Shown one piece after another: positions 7,443-8,337 of a stretch of DNA of 8,337 nucleotides (positions are counted from its first letter, which is position 1; each line of letters begins with the position of its first letter). The notes under the pieces are model-generated. The model did not search any database. It worked only from the letters and a program-made list of their open reading frames with translations, and had not been told where the DNA came from. Both the position numbers and the translations under genes were made by a program. Source of the stretch: Desulfobacterales bacterium (GTDB lineage: Bacteria; Desulfobacterota; Desulfobacteria; Desulfobacterales; JAUCGF01); contig JAOZRC010000145.1 of NCBI GenBank assembly GCA_029940345.1, positions 1,629 through 9,965 on the forward strand, given 5' to 3'.

Positions 7443-8305
7443 GAGAGGCGATCTTATTTAACGCCTTACTTTTCATGGCCATCGGTTTGGTGTTGACCCT
7501 TCTGGTCAGTGGCAACCTGACACGCCCTTTGAAGGAAATTATCCGCGTGTTGCAAGGCGTTCAAAATGGCGATTTTGATAAAAAAGTGCGGGTGACCTCC
7601 AATGATGAAATCGGGTACACCGGCGATGTGATCAATGAAATGGCCCGAGGACTCAAAGAGCGTGATCAGATAAAAGATGTTTTCGGCAAATATGTGACCA
7701 AAGAGATCATGGATGAAATCCTCTCCGGCAATGTGTCCTTAGATGGCGAAATCAAAGAGGTGACGGTGCTTTTCGCGGATTTGCGCAATTTTACGCCTAT
7801 GGTGGAAGCAACGCCGCCCCGAGAGGTGGTCAGGATTATCAACCGCTACTTCACCGCCATGGCGGACGCGATCACACAGCATCATGGCCTGATCTTACAG
7901 TATATCGGTGATGAGATTGAGGCGGTTTTTGGCGCGCCCATACACCGCGATGATCATCCGCTGATGGCCGTGCGTGCGGCCCAGGAGATGAGTCGGCGGC
8001 TTAAAGATGTGAACCGGGAACTGGAGCAAAACGGTCAAAAACCTCTGACTCACGGCATCGGCGTGCACACCGGTGAAGTCCTGGCCGGAAATATCGGAAG
8101 CCCGGAACGACTCTCTTATGCGCTGGTCGGCGATACGGTTAATCTGACATCCCGCCTTCAGGGTCTGAACAAACAATTTGGTACGGAAATCATTATCAGC
8201 GCCGCTACATGCGCCCGTCTTGATCACAATTTTAACTTAAAAGCGTTGCCGGCCACTCTTGTGAAAGGTAAAAATCAGCCAGTGGAAATTTTTACGTTAG
8301 GGTGA
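7430..8305 (+). CDS. Class III adenylate/guanylate cyclase, TM-HAMP-catalytic part (3' fragment of a frameshifted gene)
   Basis: Open frame of 291 residues from TTG 7430 to TGA 8303-8305; the true protein probably begins in the fragment upstream. It converts a nucleoside triphosphate to the cyclic monophosphate and pyrophosphate. One TM segment (about residues 9-27) leads into HAMP (about 30-80), a transducer helix (KDVFGKYVTKEIMDEIL, about 83-99) and the catalytic domain (about 107-291). Metal-binding Asp117 (LFADLRNFT) and Asp161 (YIGDEIEAVFG) are present, as are transition-state Asn238 and Arg242 in GDTVNLTSRLQ, so the fold looks active. The usual adenine-selecting lysine is Gln157 and the partner Asp/Thr position is Ala231, so ATP preference is not certain. 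TTG 7430 has no good ribosome site; the next in-frame ATG, at 7475, would cut into the TM segment. If unjoined, this piece might be made at low level by re-initiation after the overlapping upstream stop. Confidence 0.85.
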   Translation: MDYLREAILFNALLFMAIGLVLTLLVSGNLTRPLKEIIRVLQGVQNGDFDKKVRVTSNDEIGYTGDVINEMARGLKERDQIKDVFGKYVTKEIMDEILSGNVSLDGEIKEVTVLFADLRNFTPMVEATPPREVVRIINRYFTAMADAITQHHGLILQYIGDEIEAVFGAPIHRDDHPLMAVRAAQEMSRRLKDVNRELEQNGQKPLTHGIGVHTGEVLAGNIGSPERLSYALVGDTVNLTSRLQGLNKQFGTEIIISAATCARLDHNFNLKALPATLVKGKNQPVEIFTLG

Positions 8306-8337
8306 TGAAAAGCTATCTATAGACAGTCACATATTAC

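Noticed and set aside
7440..7448. AAGAGAGG as a ribosome site for a separate cyclase start
   Set aside because: The nearest in-frame ATG (7475) is about 27 bases away, too far, and would remove part of the membrane segment; TTG 7430 lies before it.
8306..8337. Terminator after the cyclase
   Set aside because: Only 32 bases remain and no hairpin plus T-run can be seen.

Overview
The window holds four same-strand reading frames from what looks like a Gram-negative, sulfate-reducer-type bacterium (Desulfobacterota / former Deltaproteobacteria). That placement is an inference from recalled protein style: the multi-PAS hybrid kinase, the 6-TM HAMP adenylyl cyclase and a PAS domain with a C-x4-H-x5-C-x2-C motif. 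It was not tested by a search.

Layout: (1) positions 1-3050 hold nearly all of an RND inner-membrane efflux pump of the AcrB/HAE1 type, cut at its N-terminus by the window edge. (2) After a 96-base gap containing a strong ribosome binding site comes a 1146-residue hybrid sensor histidine kinase (3147-6587) with dCache, HAMP, three PAS domains, HisKA, HATPase_c and a receiver. (3) The roughly 140-base gap at 6588-6728 is full of inverted repeats, including a 71-base imperfect palindrome. (4) At 6729-8305 lies a class III nucleotide cyclase with an N-terminal multi-TM region, a HAMP linker and a C-terminal catalytic domain. It is split into two overlapping frames by an apparent single-base loss near 7418-7442. 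The last 32 bases show no feature.

How they might work together: the kinase and the cyclase are both membrane-anchored signalling proteins, one passing phosphate to its own receiver and the other making a cyclic nucleotide. The pump is an export machine whose periplasmic adaptor gene probably lies upstream, outside the window. Nothing in the sequence proves that the three genes form one operon or pathway. Each gene belongs to a known family, and I see no clearly new multi-gene system. The points most worth a second look are the split cyclase, its unusual purine-selecting residues, the cysteine-rich third PAS domain of the kinase, and the palindromic intergenic element.
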